Source: Leptolyngbya sp. PCC 7375 (GTDB lineage: Bacteria; Cyanobacteriota; Cyanobacteriia; Phormidesmidales; Phormidesmidaceae). From it: a DNA stretch of 64,000 nucleotides. The position numbers and the translations under genes were made by a program. Shown here in pieces: positions 41,928 to 50,713 of the stretch (within the stretch, counting starts at the first letter, position 1; each line of letters opens with the position of its first letter). The stretch is from contig NZ_JH993797.1 in assembly GCF_000316115.1 (NCBI RefSeq), positions 6,421,961 to 6,485,960 on the forward strand, given 5' to 3'. Under the pieces are notes generated by a model. It was not told where the DNA came from. It saw only the letters and a list, made by a program, of their open reading frames with translations, and ran no database searches.

Positions 41928-42435
41928 AGGGCATTTACAGATAGTGATGGCACCTAAGTTTTAGCAATTCTGATTGATATTTGTCAGGTACCTGCAAGGG
42001 GGATTTTGGGGCGATTGTGACTGTCCTCCCCTTACCAAGGGGAGGTGCCGCAGGCGGCGGGGTCTCGCTCGCTCGCGCCAGTTGTCGATCACCCCTCCCT
42101 GACGGTTCCCCTTGGTAAGCTACGGTGTATACACATCTAGGAAATAATGTCCTAAAAAGTAGACCTGACCTTGAATTGGCCCTCATCCTAAATCCTTCTC
42201 CCTGGGGGCGAAGGACTTTGAGGCCAGGCCCCCCTTCTCCCTTAGGGAGTAAGGGGTTGGGGGATGAGGGCTCGGAATTTGGAGCAACTCTCCGACTTAT
42301 ACGTATACACGGCAGCCTTACCAAGGGGAACCAGTTTATTCTTCACCCCCCATCCCTTTGCTACAAATATTTTCACTCTGGGCAACGAATTTTATCCGTC
42401 GCCTAAGCTGATATCCAACACACTGACAGGGTCGC
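41928..42435. other. 508-base intergenic region filled by repeats
   Basis: Besides the inverted-repeat element at 42104-42332, the stretch 42025-42065 (CCTCCCCTTACCAAGGGGAG, then GTGCCGCAGGCGGCGGGG) is a GC-rich palindromic repeat. No gene is supported. Confidence 0.55.
42104..42332. repeat. Dispersed inverted-repeat element (MITE-like), copy 3
   Basis: The outer arms GGTTCCCCTTGGTAAG (42104-42119) and CTTACCAAGGGGAACC (42317-42332) are perfect complements. Immediately inside are CTACGGTGTATACACATCT (42120-42138) and ACGTATACACGGCAG (42301-42315), again inverted. The left interior (AGGAAATAATGTCCTAAAAA then GTAGACCTGACCTTGAATTG) matches, reverse-complemented, the stretch at about 17640-17703. 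The interior also holds CCTTCTCCCTGGGGGCGAAGG, a hairpin-forming spacer. Confidence 0.75.
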
Positions 42436-42768
42436 ATGTATCAGCTACTAGAATTAGTTCACTTAATTTTGCTGCACATTATGAAATGGCTGCAGCCATA
42501 CCTGGGACCCATTTGCTTTGTCCTTGCCTGGTCCGTCGTTATCCTGGGTCTCTGGCAAATGATTGCCGCCACCCGTGATAGCGTGCAGCGCGCCCAGACA
42601 ATGCACCGTATTCCCTGCGCTGACTGTGCATTCTTTACCAATCAGGCCGTCCTCAAGTGCTCGCTCCATCCCACCACCGCACTGTCAGAAGACGCCATCG
42701 ACTGCTCCGATTATGAGGCTTCTAATCCTACAGTTGCAGCCTATCAACGTCTCAAAATCTCCGACTGA
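42436..42768 (+). CDS. Conserved-looking membrane protein with a cysteine cluster
   Basis: The 110-residue product (a second start ATG lies at 42481) has one long membrane helix (LGPICFVLAWSVVILGLWQM, about residues 23-42). A soluble C-terminal part follows with CADCAFFTNQAVLKC and a later CSDYE. Four cysteines in C-x2-C ... C ... C spacing could bind zinc or an iron-sulfur cluster. I do not recognise a named family. It lies alone between the repeat element and the glycosyltransferase gene, with an ordinary TGA stop. Confidence 0.6.
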   Translation: MYQLLELVHLILLHIMKWLQPYLGPICFVLAWSVVILGLWQMIAATRDSVQRAQTMHRIPCADCAFFTNQAVLKCSLHPTTALSEDAIDCSDYEASNPTVAAYQRLKISD

Positions 42769-43039
42769 TCTGCACCCATAACCCATAACCCATAACTCCC
42801 ACACCCAATCTGCTAGTGCAAACCTCCACACCTTGATGCCTAGTACGAATACATTAAATTTGGCTGAATTTACGGATGCCTTTATGGGTTCGTCAACCTA
42901 AACCAAATATTCTGTAGTAAGTCTGTCTTTTTGACTTGCCCATGGCCAATTCAGGGCAATCTGAGCAGAAGAGCTGGCAGTAATGCTGGTTGAGTGTTTC
43001 TTGATAAGTTGATCGCTGAGTGATTTCTAGGATATCGCG

Positions 43040-43927
43040 ATGATTTCGATTTTTATTTTGACTCACAATGAAGAACGAGACATTGCCGCATGCATAGAGT
43101 CAGCTCTGGTCTCGGATGATGTCATTGTGGTCGACTCGATTAGTTGCGATCGCACCCTAGAAATTGCTCAGCGTTATCCTGTTCGTACAGTGCAGCATGC
43201 CTTCGAAAGTCATGGCAAACAACGCACCTGGATGCTGCGCAATGTCCCCACCAAGCACCCATGGGTCTACATCCTAGAAGCCGATGAGCGCATGACGCCA
43301 GAGCTGTTCAACGAATGTATCGCCGCCGCCCAGTCTGGTCAGCATGTGGGCTATTATGCCGCCGAGCGCGTCATGTTCATGAACCACTGGATTCGCTACA
43401 GCACCCAGTATCCCCGCTACCAGCTACGGCTGCTCGACAAACAACAGGTATGGTTCGACGACTACGGCCACACCGAGCGTGAAGTGTGTGAGGGGTCCAC
43501 CGATTTTCTTCAGGCCACCTACCCCCATTACACCTGTAGCAAAGGCTTTGACCGCTGGATTGAAAAGCATAACCGCTACTCCAGTGACGAAGCTGCCGAA
43601 ACCATCAAGCAACTATCGGACCATGGCGTAGACTGGCGTGCCCTGCTCCTGGGTCGCTCCGAAGTAGAACGCCGTCGCGCCCTGAAGGACCTGTCCCTGC
43701 GTTTGCCCCTACGCCCGTTGGTGCGGTTTATCTACATGTACTTTGTCCTGGGCGGCATTCTAGACGGTCGGGCTGGATTTACCTGGTGTATGCTCCAGGC
43801 ATTTTATGAGTATCTGATCACCCTTAAGGTTTGGGAATTGCAAAATGGCTGCACGTCAGATGTGAGTGTGCTGGCTGACTCGTCTGCTGTTGATCAACCC
43901 ACTAAAGAACTGGCCCGCTCCACGTAG
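43040..43927 (+). CDS. Glycosyltransferase family 2 (WaaE/KdtX-like)
   Basis: The 295-residue protein has the GT2 N-terminal fold: ISIFILTHNEERDIAACIES (residues 2-21), a donor-binding aspartate in VIVVDSISCDRT, and the metal-binding D-x-D-like LEADERM at about residues 80-86. The C-terminal part has charged segments and a short hydrophobic region (PLVRFIYMYFVLGGI). The pattern TEREVCEG and the spacing are those of small lipopolysaccharide-core or exopolysaccharide transferases. AGGATAT lies 5 bases before the ATG. It is a single gene; the acceptor is unknown. Confidence 0.82.
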   Translation: MISIFILTHNEERDIAACIESALVSDDVIVVDSISCDRTLEIAQRYPVRTVQHAFESHGKQRTWMLRNVPTKHPWVYILEADERMTPELFNECIAAAQSGQHVGYYAAERVMFMNHWIRYSTQYPRYQLRLLDKQQVWFDDYGHTEREVCEGSTDFLQATYPHYTCSKGFDRWIEKHNRYSSDEAAETIKQLSDHGVDWRALLLGRSEVERRRALKDLSLRLPLRPLVRFIYMYFVLGGILDGRAGFTWCMLQAFYEYLITLKVWELQNGCTSDVSVLADSSAVDQPTKELARST

Positions 43928-44120
43928 GGGCGCATTATGGGGGCACATTTAATTTTCAGTCCAGTGATCAGATCATAGTCTGGGGAGCATAATAGCTGTG
44001 TTTTCCTAACTCTGGGAAAACTAGGCCTGAGGTGCATGATGGGGAAATATCGCTCCCTATTCAAACTCATTAGCTTGACGCCGTACTAGAGGCGAGCCCG
44101 AAGCCTCCAAGTATATTAAT

Positions 44121-45263
44121 ATGCTGACCCAGGCCCAATCCTTACCCCAGTATTTATTAACCCTTGCTCAGCAACATCGCACGGGTGAGCTGGTGATCGG
44201 TGCAAAAACTACTGAACCCTGGAAGCTTTACTTTTATTCTGGACGATTGATTTATGCCACGGGAGGGCCGCATCCAGTGCGACGCTGGTATCGCTCTCTG
44301 CGTCGCCATAGTGAACAGTTTTCCAGTAGCTGGTTCGCGGCGATGCGCACCCCTGATGATTACTGGGAGGTGGATTTTATTAATCAAGCCGTCCGGTGTG
44401 AACACATTTCCCTCAATCAGGCTAAGGCCGCCATCCAAAGCATTGTGGATGAGGTGATACTGACATTGCTTACCTCTCCAGCCGATGATGTGCAATGGCA
44501 CCCAAATCGCATGGTGGCTCAGCAGATGGTGTTTTTGTCGGTGCAGCGGGCGTTGGTGCGATCGCAAAAAAACCATGATCAGTGGCCTAAAAAATTAAAC
44601 GACCCCCTCACCACCGTTGCCCCTCACGACCTGCCTTACCTATCCCCTATTGTGATCAATCCACGGGGACTACAGGTGCATCTGACAGCGTCTAGATATA
44701 AGCGTTTGAGTCGTTGGATGCAGGGCAACATTACCCTTTGGGATATGGCGGCCCAAACCCAGCATTCACTGCCGGATGTGATTAAGCTGCTGTTGCCACT
44801 GATCTATCAAGGTTGGGTCGATCTACAGCCCGTGCAAGATATTCCCGCCCCCTATGTCCCCCCCCGCTCTTTAGCCGCCCAGGGGCTGACCAAAGGGCTG
44901 ATTGCTTGTATTGACGACAGCCCCTTAGTCAGCAAAGTCATGGCAGAGCTGGTGCAACCTCTAGGCTACGAAGTGCTGCCCGTAACCAAGCCCGTTGAGC
45001 AAATTTCCATCCTGACCCAGCACCGGCCTGACCTGATTTTTTTGGATATCACCATGCCCAATATCAGCGGCTATGAACTGTGCAAGTTTCTACGTCGGAC
45101 TGAAGCATTTTATAAAACACCCATTATCATTTTGACGGGACGGGACGGCATGATTGATCGGATGCGCGCCAAAATGGTAGGTGCAGATGACTTTTTACCC
45201 AAACCGCCAGTGCCTGAAAAAGTAGCTCAGTTGCTGGATAAGTATATTTCTGATGCCCGGTGA
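44121..45263 (+). CDS. PatA-like response regulator (DUF4388/PATAN-type N domain plus receiver)
   Basis: The 380-residue protein begins LPQYLLTLAQQHRTGELVIG, the DUF4388/PATAN domain that heads cyanobacterial PatA, PixG and related regulators (KLYFYSGRLIYATGG). The C terminus is a receiver (about residues 258-378): acidic pocket in IACIDDSP, phospho-Asp in LIFLDITMPNISGYELC, switch Thr in IILTGRDG and Lys in FLPKPPVP. Regulators of this class act in phototaxis, pilus motility or heterocyst pattern pathways. No pixH, pixI, pixJ or kinase genes are next to it, so the pathway cannot be fixed. It precedes lysS by 70 bases. Confidence 0.85.
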   Translation: MLTQAQSLPQYLLTLAQQHRTGELVIGAKTTEPWKLYFYSGRLIYATGGPHPVRRWYRSLRRHSEQFSSSWFAAMRTPDDYWEVDFINQAVRCEHISLNQAKAAIQSIVDEVILTLLTSPADDVQWHPNRMVAQQMVFLSVQRALVRSQKNHDQWPKKLNDPLTTVAPHDLPYLSPIVINPRGLQVHLTASRYKRLSRWMQGNITLWDMAAQTQHSLPDVIKLLLPLIYQGWVDLQPVQDIPAPYVPPRSLAAQGLTKGLIACIDDSPLVSKVMAELVQPLGYEVLPVTKPVEQISILTQHRPDLIFLDITMPNISGYELCKFLRRTEAFYKTPIIILTGRDGMIDRMRAKMVGADDFLPKPPVPEKVAQLLDKYISDAR

Positions 45264-45333
45264 TGAGGGATTGCCCATTCCCCATCACCCCCATACAATT
45301 AACAACTGCACAATTACTTCTGACCCTTAACGC

Positions 45334-46869
45334 ATGGCTAGCTCCCAGCCCAATGATCAAAGTCCTCGCGAAATTCGCGCTGCTCGCTTACAGAAAATAA
45401 GTGAATTAAAAAAACTGGGACTCAATCCATATGCCTACAAATGGGATGTGACCCATCAGGCCGCCATCCTTCAGAAGAAATTTGCTGATCTGCCCACAGG
45501 AGAAGAGACCGAGGTTGAAGTCAGCATTGCCGGTCGCATCATGGCCCGACGCGTATTGGGTAAGCTTGCGTTCTTCAAGCTTCAGGATGAAACTGGCTCA
45601 ATTCAGCTATTTCTTGATAAAAAGACCATCCAGGCGGGGATGGCCGACATCGATGAGCAAGCATTTACCCATCTCAAACAGCTGACGGATGTGGGCGACT
45701 TTCTCGGTGTGAAGGGCATCGTTAAGCGCACTGATAAAGGGGAGCTGTCAGTGAAGGTGAACACCTACGCCATTCTCACCAAGGCGCTGCTGCCGCTGCC
45801 AGATAAATGGCACGGCCTCACCGATGTGGCCAAGCGCTACCGCCAGCGCTCCGTTGACCTGATTGTGAACCCTGAGGTTCGGGATACCTTTCGGAAGCGG
45901 GCGCGAATTACGGCCTCAATTCGTCGCTATCTGGACCAGCAAGATTTTATTGAAATTGAGACGCCGGTTTTACAGACAGAGCCTGGCGGTGCCGATGCCC
46001 GTCCGTTTGTGACCTATCACAACACACTAGACATGCAGCTTTATCTGCGGATTGCTACGGAACTGCACCTGAAGCGCCTGATTGTGGGTGGTTTTGAACG
46101 TGTGTTTGAAATGGGTCGCATTTTCCGGAATGAAGGCATTTCCACCCGTCATAATCCAGAATTTACGTCGATTGAACTGTACCAGGCCTACGCTGATTAC
46201 CACGACATGATGGATATCACCGAGGCGCTGATCCTTAATGCTGCAGACGAGGTGCTGGGCACTACGAAAATTACCTATCAAGGCGATGCCATTGACCTCA
46301 GCACTCCATGGAAGCGCATCACGATGCATGATGCCGTCCAGGAAAAAACCGGGGTTAACTTTGCTGAGTTCACTGACCTAGATGAGGCGAAAGCGGCGGC
46401 AAAAGCGGCGGGCTTGCACGGTATCGATGACTGCCCCAGCATTGGCTATGTCTTAAATGAAGCGTTTGAGCAGACGGTAGAACCGACGTTGATTCAGCCC
46501 ACCTTTATTACCGACTATCCGGTGGAAATTTCTCCATTGGCTAAACCCCATCGACATAAGCCTGGTCTAGTGGAACGATTTGAATTGTTTATCGTCGGTC
46601 GAGAAACCGCTAATAGCTTTTCAGAGCTTACGGATCCTGTGGATCAACGTCAACGTCTAGAGGCCCAGGCGGCTAAAAAAGCAGCGGGTGATCTGGAGGC
46701 CCATAGCCTAGATGAAGATTTTGTTACTGCCCTGGAATATGGTATGCCACCCACAGGGGGGATGGGCATGGGGATCGACCGGCTGGTGATGCTCCTGACG
46801 GATTCGCCCAGCATTCGGGATGTGATTGCATTCCCTTTGCTGAAGCCTGAGCAAGGCAGTAGTGATTAG
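45334..46869 (+). CDS. lysS: Lysine--tRNA ligase (class II)
   Basis: LysRS charges tRNA-Lys. The 511-residue protein has an N-terminal OB-fold anticodon-binding domain (VEVSIAGRIMARRVLGKLAF) and the class II catalytic core with IEIETPVLQTEPGGADARPF (motif 1), FRNEGISTRHNPEFTSIELY (motif 2) and GMGMGIDRLVMLLTDSPSIR (motif 3). Its length and order are those of bacterial LysS. It follows the PatA-like gene on the same strand after 70 bases. A hairpin at 46950-46973 lies 80 bases after its stop. Confidence 0.95.
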   Translation: MASSQPNDQSPREIRAARLQKISELKKLGLNPYAYKWDVTHQAAILQKKFADLPTGEETEVEVSIAGRIMARRVLGKLAFFKLQDETGSIQLFLDKKTIQAGMADIDEQAFTHLKQLTDVGDFLGVKGIVKRTDKGELSVKVNTYAILTKALLPLPDKWHGLTDVAKRYRQRSVDLIVNPEVRDTFRKRARITASIRRYLDQQDFIEIETPVLQTEPGGADARPFVTYHNTLDMQLYLRIATELHLKRLIVGGFERVFEMGRIFRNEGISTRHNPEFTSIELYQAYADYHDMMDITEALILNAADEVLGTTKITYQGDAIDLSTPWKRITMHDAVQEKTGVNFAEFTDLDEAKAAAKAAGLHGIDDCPSIGYVLNEAFEQTVEPTLIQPTFITDYPVEISPLAKPHRHKPGLVERFELFIVGRETANSFSELTDPVDQRQRLEAQAAKKAAGDLEAHSLDEDFVTALEYGMPPTGGMGMGIDRLVMLLTDSPSIRDVIAFPLLKPEQGSSD

Positions 46870-46949
46870 TTAATCTTGCCAAACTGATTAAACTATAGGG
46901 GAAGGTGTTGAGGGCAAACTATTGTAATTGCAGTCTTCTGTCAGTATTT

Positions 46950-46973
46950 AGAGAATGCACCAGTGCATTCTCT
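46950..46973 (+). terminator. Hairpin after lysS
   Basis: AGAGAATGCA (46950-46959) and TGCATTCTCT (46964-46973) pair perfectly around CCAG, with a short GAGTTTC after it. The T-run is weak, so termination is likely from position but not proven. Confidence 0.5.
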
Positions 46974-47043
46974 GAGTTTCTGCACCATAAAGGCTCAATA
47001 ACTCCCGTTAATTTATAATTTTGGCTAACCCGTATAAATAACT

Positions 47044-49626
47044 ATGGCTCAGTCATCTGCAGATAGCACGTTGGCCCGCTTGTCGCAGGGCACCATGCCC
47101 GGTCGTCTTAAGGCTCAGGTTCGGCATTTATCTAAGCCTAGATTTATTGAGCTTTTAGAGTTGATCATTCAAGAATTTGAGTATTTTCTCAAAGCGATCA
47201 ACCTGATTAATAATCAATCGCTGGAAACGCTTCTAGAAGAGCTGTTGGAGGCGTTTACCTTAAAAATCGGTCAGATTCTGCAGGCCGACCGCACTACTAT
47301 CTTCATCGTAGATGAAGAGAATCAAGAACTTTGGTCAAAAATTGCTCAAGGTGCAGGGGAGAAGGCGGTCGAGATCAGAATACCAATGGGTAAAGGGATT
47401 GCTGGCTATGTTGCTGAGACTAGAAAAACCCTTAACATTCCCAGTGCCTACGACGATCCTAGATTTAACCGGGCAACGGACGAAGAAACGGGATATCACA
47501 CTAAAAATATTCTGTGTATGCCCATCTTTAGCGACGGTGTCAACGTCGTTGCGGTGGTGCAGTTGCTCAATAAAATTGGTGGCAACCGGTTTACGCTCCA
47601 GGATGAAAAGGAGTTTGAATCCTTTGCTCGTTCCATTGGTGTACTCCTGGAAAGCTGTAACTCGTTTTATACGGCTGCCCGCACGCAGAAAGGCCTCAAT
47701 GCGCTACTCAATGCCATTTCATCGTTAGAGCAGAGTTTGGAGCTGGAAGTGACTCTGCAGTCGGTCATGGCTGAAGCGCGAAAACTCATGCAGGCGGATC
47801 GCAGCACCCTGTGGCTGATGGATGGTAATCAGCTATGGTCTAAAGTGCAAAGTGCCGATGGTACAGAGCTGATGGAGTTACGCCAGGCCAATGATAAGGA
47901 CAGTATTGTGGGCTATGTGGCGTCCACTGGCGAAACTCTGAACATTCCTGATGCCTACAAGGATAGTCGGTTTAATCGCTCAGCAGATGAGCGCACTGGC
48001 TATCGCACCCACAGTATTTTGTGCATGCCGGTGTTTAATTCATCGGGCAAAATCATGGGGGTGACCCAGCTGATTAATAAGATGCAGGGGGCCTTCACTC
48101 GCTCGGATGAGTCGTTTATGCGGGCGTTTAATACCCAGGCGGGGATTGCTTTAGAAAATGCCCAGCTGTTTGAAAATGTGCTGGTGGAGAAGCAATATCA
48201 GAAGGATATTCTTCAGAGTCTTTCGGATGCCGTTATTTCCACAGATATGGGGGGCCGGATCGTCACCATCAATGAGACAGCCCTGAGCTTGCTGGGGTGT
48301 CCCATGGACGAGTCATTGATTGGTGAGGGTGAATCTCTGGAGGCGTTACAGAAAACCTGGGAAGAAAAGCTGATCGGGCGATTGCTTTGGGAAGTGGTGC
48401 CGATTGAAAATTTGCGATCGCGCCTGGCTGACAGTTTAGAGTTTGGTACACATCAGTATGTACCTGAGCAAACCCTACAGGTGGCGCTAACTACGGTTAA
48501 AGACCAGTTAGTCATGTTAGTGCCTGCCGAAATCCGGCGCAAATCCTCCACGTTTATTCCCCGAGAACATGACGATACTAACCAGACTTATTACCTCTGG
48601 GGGCAACGATCTGACGCGATCAAGGCCTACGAAGACGTACACCACCTTGAACATAGCATTAACCTCACGGTCAATCCCCTGACCGATCCCGGTGGCGGTG
48701 TCAGGGGTGGTCTTGTGGTTCTGGAAGACATCAGCCAGGAGAAGCGGATGAAAACGACGCTGTATCGCTACATGACCCCCAGTGTGGCAGATCAGGTCAT
48801 GGCCCTTGGGGAAGATTCCCTGATGGTGGGTAAACGTCGGGATGTCACCGTACTATTCTCCGATATTCGTGGCTACACCACCCTGACTGAGAGACTGGAG
48901 GCATCTCAGGTGGTCTCCATGCTGAATGAGTACTTTGAGACCATGGTGGAAGCCGTCTTTAATCACCAAGGCACCTTAGATAAATTTATCGGTGATGCCC
49001 TGATGGCTGTGTTTGGTGCCCCGTTGCCCCTGGAAAACCATGGTTGGTCAGCCGTGGAAGCGGCCCTCGATATGCGGGAGCGGCTGGTGCACTTTAACCG
49101 GTCACGCCAGGCGAATAGCCAACCCAAAATCAACATTGGTATTGGTCTGAGCTCTGGCGAGGTGGTTTCTGGCAATATCGGCTCCCGTCGCAAGATGGAA
49201 TATACGGTGATCGGTGATGGTGTGAATCTCAGCTCCCGGTTGGAGGGGGTGACCAAACAGTATGGCTGTGACATTGTCATGAGCGAACATACCTATGCTC
49301 GATGTCGTGATTTAGTCTGGGTGCGAGAGCTGGATCTAACGCGTGTGAAGGGTAAGACAAAGCCTGTGAAAATCTATGAGCTGATTGGCAGCCGACAAAA
49401 TCACCAGTTAGATCAGGCAACCCAGGACTTTCTAGACCTTTACAAGCAAGCCCGTAAGGCCTACACCTCGCAAAAGTTTACGCGGGCATTAGACCTATTC
49501 ACACGGGCAAAGGTGATGCGACCTCAGGATAAAGCTGTATCGGTGCACATTGCCCGTATTCATTCCTATTTAGAGAATCCACCGCCAGCGGATTGGGATG
49601 GGGTATATGTCATGACCACCAAATAA
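47044..49626 (+). CDS. Adenylate cyclase with tandem GAF domains and PAS (CyaB1/CyaB2-like)
   Basis: The 860-residue protein has two GAF domains (about residues 60-215 and 235-380), a PAS domain (about 385-570, SDAVISTDMGGRIVTINETA), a class III cyclase domain (about 595-780) and a C-terminal TPR-like tail. Both GAFs contain NKxnFxxxDE (NKIGGNRFTLQDE and NKMQGAFTRSDE), the cyclic-nucleotide-binding signature of this family. The cyclase has the metal Asp pair (FSDIRGYT, FIGDALMAVFGAP), the adenine-specifying Lys in LDKFIGD and the Asn-Arg pair in VNLSSRLEG. Architecture and length match Anabaena CyaB1/CyaB2, in which cAMP binding to GAF activates the enzyme. It is monocistronic. Confidence 0.92.
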   Translation: MAQSSADSTLARLSQGTMPGRLKAQVRHLSKPRFIELLELIIQEFEYFLKAINLINNQSLETLLEELLEAFTLKIGQILQADRTTIFIVDEENQELWSKIAQGAGEKAVEIRIPMGKGIAGYVAETRKTLNIPSAYDDPRFNRATDEETGYHTKNILCMPIFSDGVNVVAVVQLLNKIGGNRFTLQDEKEFESFARSIGVLLESCNSFYTAARTQKGLNALLNAISSLEQSLELEVTLQSVMAEARKLMQADRSTLWLMDGNQLWSKVQSADGTELMELRQANDKDSIVGYVASTGETLNIPDAYKDSRFNRSADERTGYRTHSILCMPVFNSSGKIMGVTQLINKMQGAFTRSDESFMRAFNTQAGIALENAQLFENVLVEKQYQKDILQSLSDAVISTDMGGRIVTINETALSLLGCPMDESLIGEGESLEALQKTWEEKLIGRLLWEVVPIENLRSRLADSLEFGTHQYVPEQTLQVALTTVKDQLVMLVPAEIRRKSSTFIPREHDDTNQTYYLWGQRSDAIKAYEDVHHLEHSINLTVNPLTDPGGGVRGGLVVLEDISQEKRMKTTLYRYMTPSVADQVMALGEDSLMVGKRRDVTVLFSDIRGYTTLTERLEASQVVSMLNEYFETMVEAVFNHQGTLDKFIGDALMAVFGAPLPLENHGWSAVEAALDMRERLVHFNRSRQANSQPKINIGIGLSSGEVVSGNIGSRRKMEYTVIGDGVNLSSRLEGVTKQYGCDIVMSEHTYARCRDLVWVRELDLTRVKGKTKPVKIYELIGSRQNHQLDQATQDFLDLYKQARKAYTSQKFTRALDLFTRAKVMRPQDKAVSVHIARIHSYLENPPPADWDGVYVMTTK

Positions 49627-49650
49627 AAATAGGTTTTCCATTTTTCCGTA

Positions 49651-49727
49651 ATTTGTAGAGACGTTCCATGGAACGCCTCTACAAATTTTTAGGACGCCTC
49701 TACAAATTTTTGGAACGCCCCTGTAAC
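49651..49727. repeat. Dispersed palindrome, copy 2, with partial direct copies
   Basis: ATTTGTAGAGACGTTCCATG and GAACGCCTCTACAAAT form a 36-base palindrome with one mismatch. Two partial copies (GGACGCCTCTACAAATTTTT and GGAACGCCCCTGTAAC) follow. Related to the repeat at 9430-9461. It lies between the cyclase and purC. Confidence 0.8.
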
Positions 49728-49775
49728 ACCCATCCACGCTAAAATGAGCGATGCAAATTTTCCTTGGGAGGCCCC

Positions 49776-50504
49776 ATGGCTGAGCGCAAGAAGCTCTATG
49801 AAGGCAAGGCAAAAATTCTTTATGCCACTGAGGATCCAGCGGTATTGGTTACGTACTTCAAGGATGATGCCACGGCGTTTAATGCTCAGAAGCGAGGGAC
49901 CATTACCAATAAAGGGTGTATTAACAATGCCGTGTCCACCCACTTGTTTAAGCTGCTAGAAGCCCAGGGCGTGCCCACCCATTGGATTGATTCTCCAAAT
50001 GGGCGGGAGATGTGGGTGAAGCCGGTGACCATTGTGCCCCTGGAAGTGGTGGTGCGTAATCTGGCTGCTGGCAGTCTTTGTCGGCAAACGGGGTTAGCCC
50101 TGGGCACACCGCTGACGCCGCCGCTGGTGGAGTTTTACTACAAGAACGATGACCTGGGGGATCCGCTGCTGACTTGCGATCGCATCCGTGCCATGAATAT
50201 CGCCAGCGATGATACCGTGGCTGAGCTAGATCGCATGGCTTGCAGTATTAACCAAATTCTCAAAGACTTTTTCAATAGCTGTAGTATTACCCTGGTTGAC
50301 TTCAAACTTGAATTTGGTACCCTTGCCGACGGCACCCTGGTTTTGGCCGATGAGATTAGCCCCGACACCTGCCGCCTATGGAATCAAGAGGAAACGGATG
50401 AATCCCGTCGAGTGATGGACAAAGACCGATTTCGCCAGGACTTAGGGGATGTGGAATCAGGATATCAGCAGGTGTTGGATCGAATTCTGGCACATACAAA
50501 TTGA
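49776..50504 (+). CDS. purC: Phosphoribosylaminoimidazole-succinocarboxamide synthase
   Basis: PurC (SAICAR synthetase) ligates aspartate to CAIR in purine synthesis. The 242-residue protein begins MAERKKLYEGKAKILYATED, the standard family start. It has the conserved VVRNLAAGSLCRQTG, VEFYYKNDDLGDPL, DFKLEFG and DEISPDTCRLWN segments. The frame is open to a TTG at 49764, but the ATG at 49776 has a GGGAGG ribosome-binding stretch 4-9 bases before it. The gene precedes bamA by 209 bases on the same strand, a position that recurs in other cyanobacteria. Confidence 0.95.
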   Translation: MAERKKLYEGKAKILYATEDPAVLVTYFKDDATAFNAQKRGTITNKGCINNAVSTHLFKLLEAQGVPTHWIDSPNGREMWVKPVTIVPLEVVVRNLAAGSLCRQTGLALGTPLTPPLVEFYYKNDDLGDPLLTCDRIRAMNIASDDTVAELDRMACSINQILKDFFNSCSITLVDFKLEFGTLADGTLVLADEISPDTCRLWNQEETDESRRVMDKDRFRQDLGDVESGYQQVLDRILAHTN

Positions 50505-50713
50505 GCACTGAGGGATGCGGTGCGGTAGAATCTTTCAGAAAAATATTAAATTCTGTTCACATTTTTCTAGCGCAATCAGACGTGCGTTTGGAAAAGTAAA
50601 GGGTTACTAGAACCTTAGTTATAGACCCCTAAGCCGGATTTAGTGTATGTCATTAACAGGGGCTTTTTTAGAGCGTCTGTTCCTATTTGGTGTAAGGAGT
50701 ACGTTTTCTGCCT

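Noticed and set aside
42784..42810. CCCATAA repeats as a telomere-like or origin element
   Set aside because: Only three short copies; such simple repeats occur in many cyanobacterial spacers.
50625..50675. Terminator-like ACCCCT ... AGGGGCTTTTTT before bamA
   Set aside because: The stem is only about five pairs with a long loop. It may be an attenuator but the evidence is too weak to list as a feature.
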